A DNA stretch of 64,000 bases from positions 15,822,501-15,886,500 of the forward strand of contig JAGUCH010000002.1 in NCBI GenBank assembly GCA_019096065.1. Reading direction: 5' to 3'. The notes below the pieces were generated by a model. It searched no databases. It saw only the letters and a program-made list of their open reading frames with translations, and was not told where the DNA came from. A program made the translations under genes and the position numbers. Of this stretch, positions 12,601 to 25,100 are shown one piece after another; positions within the stretch are counted from its first letter, which is position 1; each line of letters begins with the position of its first letter. This stretch comes from Paracyclopina nana (lineage: Eukaryota; Arthropoda; Copepoda; Cyclopoida; Cyclopettidae).

Positions 12601-15600
12601 CCTTTAAGGCTCCTCATCAAAAGGTTGAAGCAAAATCAATTTTGCACAAGCTAGCCAGGACTAAGTTATGTTTTTGCAGGTATCCAGACTTGGCTGAACT
12701 TGTGTTCAATAAGTGCATCAGTAGGAAAGCTCCAGTTGGATCGGATGATCCTCTGATTACCCCCAAAAGCATTGTTGTCATGAACTATGAGTTCATTGAT
12801 GACGCCTTTTGCATCAATGCCATTTCAGGCCAGGCACACAAAGACAAGTTTTTCAAGTATTGTGCCATTGGTGAGGATGATGAGGTCAAGATGTTCAACA
12901 AGACTTACAACACCAATTCCAAGGTGGTCATGGACAATCATCCTCTGATGATCATGGCTAATGAAAGACAAAGAGTAATTGAGCATTTAAAGAGAAAGTT
13001 GCATTCTTCCAATGATTTCAATTCTTTTGCTTAGAACCTGCTCAAGCATCCCTTGTGTGTATCTCTGGTGAGGAGAAAATGGATGAAATATGGGAGATAC
13101 TTGTACTACCTTTCACTGAGTGCTTATGCACTTTTCCTGACGTTCCTTACCATTTTTGCCCTGTCCACTCCAAATGCACAACAAGAGAATGGCAAGGAGT
13201 TTTGTGAGAAGGCAGATGATGCACCAGACGAGAGGTTTCCAGCGTTATCCATAAAAAAGACGAGCCTACTCTTAGTAAGCCAATATGGCATACTCATCAT
13301 GGCCACTATTAATTGCTTGGTGGAGCTCTTGCAATTCATTAGAGTAAGTTCACCCAATTTTTTTTGTCATTTCCTTGATAATTGAAGTAGTTTTCCAACA
13401 AATCAGCATAAAAAGTTTCCTATGCGCATTATTTTCCATGATGACCCACACAGGGCTATCTCTAACGAGCAATCCTGACGGAACTAAGTCATATTTAATC
13501 ACGAAACTAAATTAAGCTTTTTCGTCCTCACCTAGTTGGCGCTGCAGTTGCGCTAGAACATAAAAAAATGCGGGAAATTCAAACTGCAAATCTGGCTTAA
13601 CTTGTGCGCCGGCGAGTACTCCTTTCACATGCCCACAAGCGCTACCAGACAAATCCAAAATAAAATTAGCCCATCACAATTACTGGCTTTTTAAAAGAGA
13701 TTTTGGCATTAAATATGATTTCCACTGCAAAAACTATAATGAAAATCCACAGATCTACCTTAAAATTTCGTCTTGAAGCTTACCACAGCGTAGTCACTCG
13801 ATTAGTAACAGTACAGCTGCCGTAAGAGCTCACCTTATTAGTATAGATCATCTTGGACCCACATAGACTTGGTATATATGCATAAACCCAAACTGTTTCC
13901 ATCACTAAAATGTACATACTTCGAGTAGGCGTGTGTCCTTGGGGTTGAATAAGTGGTAAAATCAAAATCATAGCCTATGACTTCCCATAAGATATTTTTA
14001 AAAACTTTTAGCTCTAACTCAATTTATTCTAGAGGCATACCAAGCTTCAATGATCCCTGCTCAAATTAGATAATCTAACTTTTGTTATTTCATAATAAAA
14101 TTGCTTGGATGAACAGGGATCGAGAAACAGTATTGCTGAAAGTCAACTGAAACCAAGTTGATACTTTTGATTAAATATGTTTGAAGCAAAATATCTCAAT
14201 TTGAGTGCATTTTAGAGACTTGGAATAAAAAAGTTAGGCACTAGAATTTTTTGATTTTATACATATACTGTAATACAATTTCCTCGTGTCATAATTCAGT
14301 TTTCCTATCCGACTCAGCTTTTCTATGTCACATTTCTTTCTAAGCAATTTGGGGGATATTAGATACTCAACGGCCCTGAAATCAAAGAGGGATTTTAACT
14401 AATTTAATGCCCCTCGTATTCCATGGAACTAATCCAAATTCCAAAGAAAATAGAAAAAAGAGAGAATCACCCTAGATTTGAACCTCAGAAAGTTGGATCA
14501 GCATTCCAATGCCAGATAAAGAAATCAAAAAAGTTAAGGAATAACTGGGTTTTGAACCTCAGATGGCTGAATCAAGAGCCCAGCACTAGTATAACCATTG
14601 TGCCATAGGATTTTAAAAGTCTATTTTATTGCTCCCAAACCACAGGGTGCTAGCACATGAGAGCCAGCGATATTCACATAGCAACTAAAAACCGAGCAGC
14701 ATTTCCTAGGGCACAGGGTAGCCCAGTACATTAAAACACTCAAAAATCGTATTACAGAATATAAAATTGTATATTTAGAGCTGGGGCACGTAAAATTGGG
14801 TCATTTAATAGCTGTCCTCAGATTTTAAAACTAATGGAACTAATATAGGATTATAAAATTCCAGAGTAGGAGTGTATAATCCTATTGCTATTAGCTACCC
14901 CTATCATTTCAAGCATTGCTTTTAGAAAAAAGCTGGCCTCGGATTTTAAAATGGAAAAACACTAATAAAATTACAGCCCTCGCAGGCTCGGACTAGTAAA
15001 GCTGAACTTAAAAATCGCACCTAAACCAACCCTAGGGGGGCATTAGCTTTGGCAAAATATGTTCTTTTATGATATTGTACATAGTTTGGGTCAGGATCCC
15101 ACCACCCAAGTCATTGTTGAGCGCAGTAGCTTCCCCAGCAAGAGATAATAATTAAATAACTCTTTTGAAGGCAGAAAGTTGATTTTAATAATGCATTTGT
15201 TCATTTTTCGCCAGTCAGGAAGAAGATACCTTCAATGGAGCAACTTGTTCGACTGGATCGTCTATTTGCTCGCCATTTTCATGGTAATAGACATCGCGCA
15301 AGGGTCTGACCTCAATGGTCGCCGAACTGTAAGTCTTCCAGCAAATGCCTAACCACGCCCAACTCATTTACTTTGGTTCTTTTGAAGTGTTGGCAGTGGG
15401 AGATGGTTGCAGTCAATTTGACTCTGGCTTGGCTCAACCTTTTAGGCGATGTGAGAGAACTGCCATTCCTGGGCATTTATGTCATCATGTTTTTCGACAT
15501 CCTCAAGACTTTCCTACGCTTTGGCATTGTTTTCCTCATCTTCATCATCGCTTTTGGCCTTGGATTCAACTTGCTACTCAACAATCAGACGCCTTTCGAC

Positions 15601-16182
15601 TCTGTTGGCAAATCCCTGCTGAAAACTTCAGTCATGATGATAGGAGAATTCGAGTACGAAGGAATTTTCCATGATGACGAAAATGCTCCGGAATTCCCTA
15701 ATTTGACATACGCCTTCTTCGTGGCCTTCCTAATTATCATGTCAATCATCATAGTCAACCTGCTCATTGGCTTGGCTGTGGATGACATCAAGGCAGTGCA
15801 AGAGCAAGCAATCCTCAAGAGACTGGCGATGCAAGTTGAACTTGTCTTGGATGTGGAGAGGCTGATTCCGGACTATTTCCTCCGGAGAATGTTCATCACT
15901 GTTGACGAAATCCGACCAATGAAAGCCCAATGGTGGAAGGTGTTCAAAGACATTTTCAGCAAAAGTAGCATCATCAAGGATGTCACTGAGAGATCAGATA
16001 ATAGGCAAACTAATGACGGACTTATCGTGGCTTTGGAGTCTCTGCAAGAAAGCGTGCGCGGTCTGAGAGCCGAATTAAAGTTGGTAGCCGAGGAAAACAA
16101 GGAGAACAGCAGGATGTTGGCTGCCATCACAGACAAAAACAGAATTTACATGGATGATTTTGACGAAAATATCAGTCTTTGA
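9602..16182 (+). CDS. TRPA1: TRPA-family cation channel
   Basis: Nine exons (9602-9753, 9819-10090, 10734-11485, 11549-11649, 11724-12623, 12680-12974, 13035-13343, 15215-15328, 15388-16182) splice in frame to 1229 aa, about the size of TRPA1. An acidic N-terminus is followed by about 15 ankyrin repeats (residues 90-740). Then come six membrane segments: S1 near 845, S2 near 905, S3 near 935, S4-S5 in 970-1030 and S6 near 1070-1095. The pore loop MMIGEFEYE lies at about 1048-1056 and a C-terminal coiled coil at about 1190-1215. TRPA channels are plasma-membrane Ca2+-permeable sensors of irritants, heat or touch. Arthropods have several TRPA subfamilies (TRPA1, painless, pyrexia, TRPA5, waterwitch); TRPA1 is my best guess, not proven. 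Intron 2 holds a hAT MITE and intron 7 a large repeat. Alternative first exons, common in insect TRPA1, could lie upstream. Confidence 0.9.
10197..10638. mobile_element. Non-autonomous hAT element (MITE), 442 bp, in TRPA intron 2
   Basis: The ends are inverted repeats (CAGGGTGACC on the left, GGTCACCCTA on the right) of the hAT type. They are flanked by an exact 8-bp target duplication, AAAGTAAG, at 10189-10196 and 10639-10646. The interior repeats GTGGCTAT/AGCCA motifs and has no coding potential. An exact duplication suggests a fairly recent insertion. Confidence 0.9.
14256..15015 (-). repeat. tRNA-bearing repeat, copy 1 (in TRPA intron 7)
   Basis: This stretch matches, in the opposite orientation, the sequence at 20256-21801. 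Inverted ends with the core TACTGTAATACGATTT lie at about 14264-14282 and 14746-14766. Between them are two minus-strand tRNA-like units: Asn-like at about 14470-14515 and Lys-like (CTT anticodon loop) at about 14543-14610, each with a recognisable B box. A degraded copy of the GAGCTGGGGCACGTAAA palindrome follows at about 14779-15015. It looks decayed. Confidence 0.7.
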
Positions 16183-16210
16183 AGATCAAAACAGCATAGT
16201 ATATTTTTAC

Positions 16211-16216
16211 AATAAA
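16211..16216 (+). terminator. Polyadenylation signal of the TRPA gene
   Basis: AATAAA begins 29 bases after the TRPA stop codon at 16182. Confidence 0.6.
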
Positions 16217-19180
16217 CTCGCCGATTTTTCGCTTTACATTTTGGGCTATTTGCCAATATTTGAAATGTCACTATAAATACCTCAATGGAAATTAACTATA
16301 GAAAAGTTAAACTTGTTGCCATACTCAATGTTGTCTTGGACCTTTTTGGGTATGAAAATTGCTTTTTTAATTGAATTTTCTCATAGAATATACTTGAATA
16401 AATTGATAATGGTCTCATCAAAATTCAGCTCTTGAAAAGAAAAAAAAAACTTAATGGGTTGCGGTGCAAGCCGAAAAATCGGTTCGAGCTCTTACATAAC
16501 TCAGCAAGAATCAAGTACCTAATCCATGCATAATTCTTGTATCAAGAGCAGGAATCAGTCGTTGCACAATCGCTTCATTATGAGTACATCTGCAATTTGG
16601 TTAGGCAGTAAGTCCTTCTTCATATGCAGCCTAATTCGGATGATTTATGGCTGGCACCAAGAAAAGATAGACTAAGCATGTTTTAATGAGGCGCCCAGCT
16701 AGAATGTTCCGTCTCCAGACATGATCACAACAGCAGAATGATTAGATTATGCGTCTCAAAATAGCCCACATTTCCTCCATAATTGGCCACAATCATATCA
16801 CGAGATGGAGTATCGGAAGTAAGTGGCTATTGTCGCCATTTGAGGGCAAAAAATGCCAAAAAGCATGCATACCGTAAAAGCCCACCTCTGGTATTGTCCC
16901 CCCGTTACAGTGGCGCCATCTAACGTGGGTATGAAGAAATACGAAATTGCATAAGCAGATGATAGCAATTACTTACACCCACGAAACTACGTATTTTTAG
17001 GAGGTTGAGTATCCTTTTAGAATCTCAAGAGGCCTCCACTTCTTCAAAGAGAGGGAAAAGAGTTGTTGTCTATTCTATTTATAAAAATGAATGCAAGAGC
17101 CAACTTTATCACATAAATGATGAACTTTTCGCGCCAAAAATAAACTTTTATTGCCATCGCGTGAAGTGTGAAATGGAAGTTTCCACTTGTCACAATCTGG
17201 GGAGGCTTTCGTTGTTAGACGATGATGCCAATTAGGCATATAAATACTATGCTATGGGAATGCTGCTATAAATCACGAACAAATGACAGCCAAGCAAGAA
17301 ATTGATGACGTCATTGACTGCCAAAAGTGTTTGTTGAGATCCTACACTATCAAAAGATGTATCTTGTTTGGAGAGAGATTTGAGACATTAAAATTGATGG
17401 AGATGACACTGTAAAAGTGTTTTTCTCGTTGCCTCAGTAGTCAACTTGTTGTTGTCACCCATAAGGCTTTTTCTATGCTCTCTTAAAAGAGCCACTCCTC
17501 AATAAAAAATTCTATATGTACTCAATGCAAAGTGCATCAGAAACAATTTTGCTTGAAGAATGCTCCTGATGATAAAAAAGTGCATTGAATGCTTGGGGAC
17601 TCCTGCTGTTCCCTTGATTGACTTAAGCTTTTGTGAGCATCTCTTTAAGGTCTTCTCATGAAACCCAGCATAAGTAAGCTCACGATTGGCAAACGTTCGT
17701 AATTCAGTTGTGCATGTACTATAGTAAATACTCCGTAAGTAAGAACATAAATCACCATATAGCTAACTGCGTCATTGAGTCGTGCGTTGAATTACATTTG
17801 CATACAGCTTGTAGTAACCTAAATGGATTTTTTGCTAAGCAGCATGTAGAAGGCTCCAGAATAATCCATAAGCTCATATAAGCTTATAATAGGGTCTGTA
17901 AGGTCAATGAAAATAGCTATTGCTACCAGCTCACAGAGCAGAAAAACTAAGGGATAATGACAAAGGAAGGGTAGCAAGGAACAAAATCCTACATAGAAAT
18001 TCTTCAAAAGAGAAAGCCTTATAATTATTCAAGTGAAAAGAAGCAGCAGCTTATAGGAATAAAGTATGTTATCCTCACCAACTGGAGCTAGACTGAGCCA
18101 TTTCCAAAGTGACAGCCTGAGAAGACACAGTGTACCAAGCCTACCAAATCCAGGAATCTACCCAAGCCTTTTGTCAAGCAGCTTCTTCTAAAGAAGGCAT
18201 TTTGAGGAGCTAGCAACAATCCCAATTATGTATTCGGGCATGCCGCGTGTTCAGTGTATGAAAAAAGCCTTTTCACCACATGTACTTCCGCCAATTACAC
18301 TTAATTAGGCATGTGTGATTAATTAATGGGAAAAAAGCTGCCCACGTGGCATGAAATCCTGACATGAAGGCTTGATGGCGCGACCAGTGAAAAATTGATG
18401 TCAACCGCCAGACTCTCAGAATTCAGAGTGCAGCTTGGTATGCGAAATGTATTTTGTGGGAAACGCGAGCTACATAATAATACATTTTTCATTACTTTTC
18501 TCAGTTTCCCAGGACTTTCTCTACTTTTTTTATTACTGAAGCTACTGTATTTTACCACCTCAAAAGTTTGTATTGAAGAGGTTAATTTGGCACCTCTTTT
18601 AAATGCAGTACATAATTCAGAGATTAAAAATAATCAAAGGAAGATTCGCACTTTTTAAGCATAATATTTTTCTCTTTATATGTCGTGCCCAGGTATGCTC
18701 TGATATTCTTAACTTGGTAATTTTCTAATCTTATTATGCCAAAGATATCGTCACTTGTACTCTCACATGTCAGAAAAGGCTCTAAAAAATCCAACATTTT
18801 ATTGCAAAAACAGGACTTTATTGAGCTTAAAACGCAATCTGATTATAAAAGCAGAAAATTCCTTTGTCTTCCAAAGAGCCAATAAAAGGAGTGGTCACCC
18901 ATTTCACAACTTATTAATGTACACAGTGATGCATCATCTACAAAAAAAAGAATAAGCATTCCAAAAATACATAATTGCTACTTTAAAGAAAACGAAACTC
19001 TATTGTTAATTAAAGCCAATTTTGGAGTGATTACGTAATGCTTCAGTTCACTGCTAATGAAAAAGCTTGCATCCTAACTTAACTACCCAATATTATGAGG
19101 TAAAGCCACACCTCCTTTCGTAGTTACGTAATACCCAGCGTCTCGAAAATATTCAGTCTCAAACTTGAATTCTCGCAACA
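16217..19180. other. Intergenic region
   Basis: No supported gene. It contains one CTCF-like motif (GGCGCCATCTAACGTGG, 16912-16928) and must hold the promoter of the MORN gene. Open frames here are short and show no matching splice phases. Confidence 0.5.
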
Positions 19181-22100
19181 ATGCGCCCAAAATGGCTGCC
19201 CATTTTCACTGGCGTAGTGCTTCTTTACTTCTCCACTCAGACTGAATCTCAACTGCAGGTAATTTTGCCACTTTTTCATGCCGAAAAAAAAGCTATTTTT
19301 GCACCCTGAAAGCTGCGCAATTGCACAAAAAGCTCAATTACGTTCAGCCTTATTAAGTCAGAAAAGTGGATGCATGCAGGAAGACTCAATTTTCGTTGTT
19401 TTCACAGGATTTTGCAGCCTTAACAAGATTTAGTGTCATCAACGAAGGCCTGTATCAGGGTGGAAAACGGTAAAATACTGGGCCATCTTTTTAGTTATAA
19501 TTCTTTGTTTGTAATGCTACTTTGAAAAATTAACTTTCTGCAGAAATGGCAAACCGGATGGACAAGGATTCTTGGTATATTTCACAGATGATGTCAATGG
19601 AAGATACAACTATACTGGAGAATTTAGAGAGGGCCAAAGGCATGGTCAAGGTATACACCAACATCATAATCCTTAGTTACCACATAAATTGTACTTTACT
19701 TGCCATAGTAATGGCCTCTTTTATGGGTTTTAAATTAGGAAATAATGAAGCTTTTCTTTTTGCATGAGTTACAATATTCAGGAGTGGCAATGAACATCAA
19801 GGGAGCTACATGAATGACAAACCTCAAGGAAGAGGAGAATTGAGGTGAGTTGAATGTTCTGCTCAATGAGGGTGATCCCCAATTGAAATATTTAGTCGAG
19901 TTACCTTGCTAAGGAACGATGGCTTCTGTTACGTAGTACAGTCAGCGCACCCTAGTGTGAAAAGCCGTGTAGTATGTTCACTACAGAGGCAGCTACATAG
20001 CAATTCGTAATTTGCCAAAAAAATTGGCCTTCCCTTCTGATTTATCAAATACTCATAAAATAATAATGAATTCTTATAATGTTTTATGCTCCTATGTGAG
20101 CAAAAAATCAGGCCAATCAGGTAAAAATAGCGGGAAAATGCGAGTTCTTGAATTGCAATCTAATTTGAAAATTTCCGCCTTTTTTTAGACCAATCGGAGC
20201 AGAGATAAAAAAATGTCGGCTTTTATGGTGCTACCAGATAATAGTTATTTATTTCGAGCTGGGGCACGTAAAGTAGGGTCATTAAATAGCTGAGCGAGGA
20301 TTTTAAAATGGGAAAACTCGAGTACAGCTTTACTAGCCCGAGCCTGCGAGGGCTGTAATTGTACGAGTGTTTTTCCATTTTAAAATCCGAGGTCAGCTAT
20401 TTAATTACCCTACTTTACGTGCCCCAGCTCAAAATATACAATTTTATATTCTGTAATACGATTTTTGAGTGTTTTAATGAAGTTACCGGGCTGGCCCGTG
20501 CCCTTGAAAATGCTGCTCGGTTTTTAGTTGCTTCACTGGCTCTCATGCGCTAGCATCCTGTGGTTTGGGAGCAATAAAATAGACTTTTAAGATGAATTTT
20601 TGCAGTTGTGCTCCTATGGAACAATGGTTAGAGTGCTGGGCTCTTAACTCAGTAGTCTAGGGTTCAAACCCCAGTCATACCTTAACTTTTTTTATTTCTT
20701 TATCTGGCATAAGTCATGGTAAAGTCCTGTTCATAGCATGCAATTTTCATGATGTTTCCATAGCTCAGTGGTTAGAGTATTGGAATGTTGATCCAACTTT
20801 CTGAGGTTCGAATATAGGGAACAAAAGACAAGCATAATGCAATAGATGGTGCTGAATTTTTGGCTGTCTGGCGTGCATGCGTTCACGCGTCGCAATTGCC
20901 GAAAAAATAGCGCATTTGCAAAAACATAAACAAAGCTGTTTTTGCTAATTTAGTTAAACAAGTGGCAAAGAAAGTGCTTAGATGGTGCTTGTAACGCTTA
21001 GAATTAAACAAGGAACAGAATGGTACAGATTTGAGCAATTTTCATGAAAGTCAAGGAATTCTGGATCATGAGACATATCATATCCAGGCTTGAGCATGAT
21101 GGATCGAAAATGAGAAAAATGCCTTACATTACCTTACTCAATTCTCTTACAGCTCCAAACTAGCATGTTCAACTTGAGAGGATTAAATAAAAATAGCCAA
21201 GATTTTGACAAAACAGTCAATTCTTGAAGAAAATATAGCAAAAAGTGCTTTCTTGCAATGATGTCTGCCATGCTGTAGTTTTTGTACTGGCATGGAAAAG
21301 CTAAGAAAAGTTGGAAAAAGCCAGCCCAAAAGTTGTGATCAGGCTAAATAGTTTCATGAAACTTAGGTTAAATGTCGAAATACAAGGGTTGCAAATTAGT
21401 CAAATCTTAATAAATTATATTCAAAATTAGCATATGATTTTGGTGACTACATTTTAGGTTTAGTTACAAGCAAACTTCTAGAGAAAAGCCGTGTTGAGAA
21501 CTTCTGTCAACCAACGCTAGGCAGATTTTTGACAGCCAAAATTTCAAAGCCGGCCCGCCAGTTGGATTATTGCTTTTCTACTTGTTCCCTATTGGATGAT
21601 CCTCTCTTTTTTCTAACTTCTTTGGAATTTGGATTGAATATGAGGGGCATTAAATTACTTAAAATCCCTCAAATTTGATTCCAGGGCCGTTAAGTATTTA
21701 ATATCCCCCAAATTGCTTAGAAAAAACTGTGATATAAAAGAGCTGAGTCGGATCGGTAAACTGAATTATAACACGAGGAAATCGTATTACAGTATATAAA
21801 AACTTTTATCAACACGTAATGAGTGATTCGGGCTGTTTTATCTAAAAACTGGCAATTTATAGAAGCTTTTATCATGAAGTCCAAAAATTATTTTTTTTGC
21901 TTTTCCGTCAAAGCGTCATGCGTAAACAGCTGTACTACCTTACTGTGGCGCCATCTACCATGATAAATTTCAAAATCAGCTCTTATAGCCTTACTTGATT
22001 AGCTAATTTCAGCTCGTTCTAGCCAAGTTCAGTCGGTTTTAGCTAAGTTAAGGCGGCTGCTATATGCTGACGCGCCAAATCATTTGTTATTATCAGCTGA

Positions 22101-25100
22101 TAATCAGCTAACTTAGCTTTTTCCAAACTTAAGTTTGCTAACCAGTCAATATGTGAACGCCCTCTTGATTGGAATGAATTGCAGCCTTTATTGCTGATAG
22201 TGCACACCTCAAAATGTACTATAATACAGTAAGAGATTGGCCAGAAGTAGGTCTGGTTTTTACCAGGTTTTCCTGGTTTTACCACAGTGCATTCAACTTC
22301 TTTGGTTGAATCAACTCAATTTGACCTCAATTATAAGTGCTTTTCACTCTTAACTCCTTAGAAACTACTTAACCTACTCTACTATAAACTTTATCAAAGC
22401 TCTCCAGAAAGTTCTGAGCTTTTTTTGACATCACTTGATTTCTGACACTTCAACTGTATTCAGGGCTCAAGAGTACTCAAAATTCATAATTGTGTACTGT
22501 GCAGTTTTCCTCAAATCAGCCTTCAAAGGCTTGGATCACCTGATCTCAATTTAGGTGATATTACCAGTGTGAAATACGTTTTTAATTTGCCAAATTGAAT
22601 TTAGGAAAAAGTCAAAGAAAGTGGGGTAAAATTATCAGAAGACTAATGTAGTAGCAGTTACTGCAATCGATGTTTGAAGCTGAATTTTTAGGTGATCAGA
22701 GCCCAAATTGGGCTCATTCAATTTTCTAGCTTTAAGCCATTTTTAGATCACGCAAATTGTAAATTCAATAGAGCTCCTTTTCTTCATTCAGATGCAATAG
22801 TATTGATAGGCATAGGCATTATTCCCCATTGATTCTACTCCATTTTTTCGAATATCACTTGACTTACCTTACGAAATAAGTCGGTTGAACTCCACGAAAA
22901 AGTGCAAATTTCAATGCGCTTCCGTAGCCCCAAGGAACTGGTCGCACACCGTACTGAACGCAGCTGCTACTAGGGTAGGCGGAACTTAGTAAAGGAGCCT
23001 GGAATTGGTTAAACTGCAGGCAAAATAGAATGTTTTAGTTTACCCTAGCTGGCAGGCCTAACGTGCTCAAGACACATCCTTATGTAATGATAAAGTAAAC
23101 CATTTTAATTATGGTCGTTCAACTACAAATTGATGAAATGCAGCGACCCTAGCTAGTCTGCTCTTAACTAGTTTGACTCGCTTGCCCGCCTTGGATTGTT
23201 GGCATAACAAAATGTAACGACTGGTTTTATTGCTTTTCTAGATGAAAAGGGCATAAATGTGGGTCATTTTTTTTGGAAGGGTAAAAAAGCATTTGTGCTA
23301 TTCGCGTTAGAGTACCAATTTGCCTTCAATTAGTGTGAAATTGATCCTATTCAAACAATTTCATTTTACAGTCAATTAGCAATTTCCGTGATATATCTAA
23401 CTCACATTATATGCTTTCATGTTGTTAAGTAAACAAAACATGTTTCAGATTGCTACCTAATAACATTTACCTTAATCTGTAGCTATCAAAAAAGATTTGC
23501 CTCGGGCCTTTCATTAGGGCAAACATTATGAAAGCAGTGTTTCATAAGGCCTCTTTTAGCATTGCATTTCTGATGCGAACAAGTAAAAGGAAGAAAGCAG
23601 CTTTTTCCTCCTAGTAGTACAGGAAGACCTTGAAAAAAATTACCTTTGTGGCATCTGTAGTTTTGACAATGCAATGATGACAAGATGTGTGTGCATTTGG
23701 GAATAAAGTTGAGCCAAATGAAAGACAATTCAGGCAGAAACTTTGTCTTCTTAGATAAACATTCTCCAGAGATAATTTAGGTTTACGAAAAACAGTTTGA
23801 CTCAGAGACTTGTATAACAAGAGAAGTGCTACTGGGCGAGGCTTAAGGGGGTGCGTTTGCAGATCTGCTGCACGCCGCAAAAGAGACTACAATGGAGTTT
23901 TGGTCGCGGCTGCCTGAATTTGGGCTGGGGCCGACTTTTGGCTGCTAATAATTCCTTAATGAGTCCACTTAGCCAAAATAGTCCTATTTTACGAGATGCT
24001 CAATTTTGTTAGGGCTATCTTTTGTCTTTTATAAATATTTTCCCAACCATTAGGAATTAAAAGTTGTAAAACAGAGGTACCAGTTGGCGTTTTCCTTTCT
24101 GGATCAATACAGCCCACTGACTATTTTATTAGAACAGCTGACCCAAATGTTTTAAAAATCTCTTGTAGCACTTGGCGCGCGCTCGCGTGCAGTGAGAATG
24201 CAAGAAGTAGCACTTCTCTTTCTATATAAGTCTCTGGTTTTACTGTAAAAATTGGGCTGCGAGTGCGAGTAAAAAAGCGTGCGAGTAAAAAAGCGCGCGA
24301 ATAAACAAGCGTGCGAGTAAGACCAGCGCGCTCGATAACAGTAACAGTGTTTACCTTATAACGTACTAGGTTGCAATTCATACGCATTACATATAAGGTA
24401 CACAAATGGAGATGTTTTTGAGGGCTTTTTCAACAAAGGACTTCGGCAAGGAACTGGTTCAATTTTGTACAAGGACGGAAGTCGACGAGATGGTGAATGG
24501 AATGCTGACAGTTTGAATGGGTTTGTTTTCCATCATTTTGAAGGGCCTGACTCGCCCACAGTGGAAAGGTGGGAACATGGGCGACAGCTTGACCAATCAG
24601 CTGACCGTGATAACTTTATTGACAGGTAATTGAGTCCTCCTTGGCACTTCCACGCATATTGCATGCAGTTGATGAGTTAGCCAATTACTAGGCAATGTTC
24701 ATAGCAAAGATTAGGTAATTAACCATGTTTCATTTGCATGTATTGAGCAACTAAAGGGGCTTCAAAGTACGAACGAGTGATGCATAACAAGTTTTATCTC
24801 ACTTATTGTTGCTCAAGGCTTTCTTGCAACAAAGCCAATGACTAATAGGCAGCAAAAGTACATATGTATTTATAGCAACGAGGCTTGGATTCATAACATG
24901 AATGTAGATATATTAACTACGTTTTCTGTGTGCTTGCCCATTGCTGGCAAAGTCGACTCTAATGAAACTTTATAATATAATAGGTATATGATTTTATTTC
25001 AAAACATGAGATCTGGTAGCCGTGATCGTCTAGTGGTTAGGACCCTGCGTTGTGGCCGCAGTAACCCAGGTTCGAATCCTGGTCACGGCAAGATCATTTT

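Larger units (their letters stand above)
20256..21801 (+). repeat. tRNA-bearing repeat, copy 2 (in MORN gene intron 4)
   Basis: After the palindrome, inverted ends with the core TTCTGTAATACGATTT lie at 20442-20464 and 21779-21801. Inside are a Lys-like unit at about 20609-20682 (loop CTCTTAA, B box GGTTCAAACCC) and an Asn-like unit at about 20754-20816 (stem TTGGA/TCCAA, loop ATGTTGA). Copy 1 has the same parts in the same order on the other strand. A 777-bp insertion at 20815-21591 interrupts this copy. Confidence 0.75.

Noticed and set aside
19769-19844. MORN exon 4 starting at the AG at 19782
   Set aside because: That acceptor gives a stop within ten codons; the AG at 19768 keeps the frame and completes a repeat.
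14470-20816. tRNA-like sequences as functional tRNA-Lys and tRNA-Asn genes
   Set aside because: Acceptor stems do not pair and the T arms are degraded; both pairs lie in copies of one repeat, so they are repeat parts rather than tRNA genes.
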